Origin: an uncultured Collinsella sp.
GTDB lineage: Bacteria > Actinomycetota > Coriobacteriia > Coriobacteriales > Coriobacteriaceae
Reading direction: 5' to 3'
Assembly: GCA_900764415.1 (NCBI GenBank)
Contig: CAAFOA010000299.1
Location: forward strand, 1 to 6,334
Length of the DNA: 6,334 nucleotides
Shown here one piece after another: positions 5,863-6,334 of this stretch (position 1 is its first letter; every line of letters begins with the position of its first letter). The notes beneath the pieces were generated by a model. That model was not told the DNA's origin, did no database searches, and saw only the letters and a list, made by a program, of their open reading frames with translations. The position numbers and the translations under genes were made by a program.

Positions 5863-6334
5863 GCGGAAACGTTTCCCTTCTGGCCGAGGCCCTCGGCAAT
5901 CAAATCGTGGAAGGTGGAAAGCGGCGTGCGGTCGATGCTGCAACGGCCGATGCCGTGCGGAATTACCAGGTCGATGGTGTCGCCCGCGCGTTTTTTGTCG
6001 TGGAGCGCCTCGGCAAAGACGGCATCGGCATCTAGGTCGCAGCGGGTCTTGAGGCCGTGGCGGGCGCAGAGCTCCTCGATGCGGCTGGGAAGTTCGGCGT
6101 CGCAAATGCCATGCAGGGCTGCGGCACGCGTGATGATGCCCATGCCAATCGACACACAGTTGCCGTGGCCGAGCTTAAAGTGCTCGCAGGCCTCAACGGC
6201 GTGCCCGGCGCTGTGGCCAAAGTTGAGGAGCTTGCGCTGATTGGTTTCCCGCTCGTCGGCAACGACCACGGCGCGCTTAATGTCGATATTGCGGGCGATG
6301 ATGAGCGCCACGCGGGCCACGTCGCGGTTCAGCA
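5856..6334 (-). CDS. aroB: 3-dehydroquinate synthase, C-terminal part (5' end outside window)
   Basis: AroB is an NAD- and metal-dependent enzyme that cyclises DAHP to 3-dehydroquinate, the second shikimate-pathway step. The window shows the last 158 residues; the family usually has about 350-370, so more than half, including the NAD-binding region and the AEVxKYG glutamate metal ligand, lies beyond the right edge. Counting from the leucine codon at 6332, the visible protein shows DERE (26-29), NFGHSAGH (37-44) with metal ligand H40 and H44, and HGNCVSIGM with metal ligand H56. It continues into the C-terminal HDKKRAGDTIDLVIPHGIG segment. HGN replaces the commoner HGE. The GTG at 6320 is internal, since the frame continues upstream in family sequence (LNRD). 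The TAG stop (5858-5856) overlaps the aroA start by 7 nt. This is the most upstream gene of the operon that can be seen. Confidence 0.95.
   Translation of the reverse strand, partial: LNRDVARVALIIARNIDIKRAVVVADERETNQRKLLNFGHSAGHAVEACEHFKLGHGNCVSIGMGIITRAAALHGICDAELPSRIEELCARHGLKTRCDLDADAVFAEALHDKKRAGDTIDLVIPHGIGRCSIDRTPLSTFHDLIAEGLGQKGNVSAC
5865..5876. promoter_or_regulatory. 12-bp perfect palindrome over the aroA ribosome-binding region
   Basis: GGAAACGTTTCC is perfectly self-complementary and lies just before the aroA ATG, within the last codons of aroB. Its central AAACGTTT core resembles operators of LacI/GalR-family regulators. It also sits next to the only purine-rich site before aroA (AAGGG, 5879-5875), which is 12 nt from the start, longer than usual. 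It could be chance, a DNA operator inside the operon, or a small mRNA hairpin that affects initiation. An operator inside a 7-nt gene overlap would be unusual, so the functional reading is weak. Confidence 0.3.

Noticed and set aside
5863..6105. N-terminal extension of aroA giving a 520-residue protein
   Set aside because: The extra 81 residues are Arg/Pro/His-rich out-of-frame translation of aroB. The family N-terminus begins at the ATG at 5862.

Overview
The window is one end of an assembled contig from a high-GC bacterium. Codon third positions are almost all G or C, and the genes have good AGGAGG-like ribosome binding sites. The gene set (type II dehydroquinase, fused AroE-AroK, fused chorismate mutase-prephenate dehydratase, a Gram-positive style AroA) looks to me like a gut actinobacterium of the class Coriobacteriia, Collinsella or a close relative. 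That is an inference from general appearance, not a database result.

Layout, left to right. Bases 1-63 are not biological: they are an untrimmed Illumina P7/Nextera adapter including the i7 index and the 19-bp Tn5 mosaic end. Bases 64-388 hold the N-terminal 108 codons of UDP-galactopyranose mutase (glf), minus strand, cut off by the adapter junction. Bases 389-465 are intergenic with an imperfect inverted repeat. From 466 to the right edge all genes are on the minus strand and form a compact aromatic amino acid operon. In transcription order (right to left) it is aroB (5' end outside the window), aroA, aroC, pheA, aroE-aroK (one fused protein) and aroQ.

Together these genes cover every shikimate-pathway step after DAHP synthase: AroB makes 3-dehydroquinate, AroQ 3-dehydroshikimate, the AroE half shikimate, the AroK half shikimate 3-phosphate, AroA EPSP and AroC chorismate. 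PheA then commits chorismate to phenylpyruvate. DAHP synthase, tyrA and trp genes are not in the window. aroB/aroA overlap by 7 nt, aroA/aroC are 1 nt apart, and pheA/aroEK abut with no gap. The two looser joints carry secondary structure: a 54-nt gap before pheA with a strong GC hairpin, and a 101-nt gap before aroQ with a 14-bp-arm inverted repeat. No RNA gene, CRISPR array, insertion sequence or phage gene was seen.

I found no new multi-gene system. The points most worth checking are the adapter artefact and the false protein it creates, the AroE-AroK fusion, the two similar inverted repeats on either side of aroQ, the possible RNA switch before pheA, and a perfect LacI-type palindrome over the aroA ribosome-binding region.
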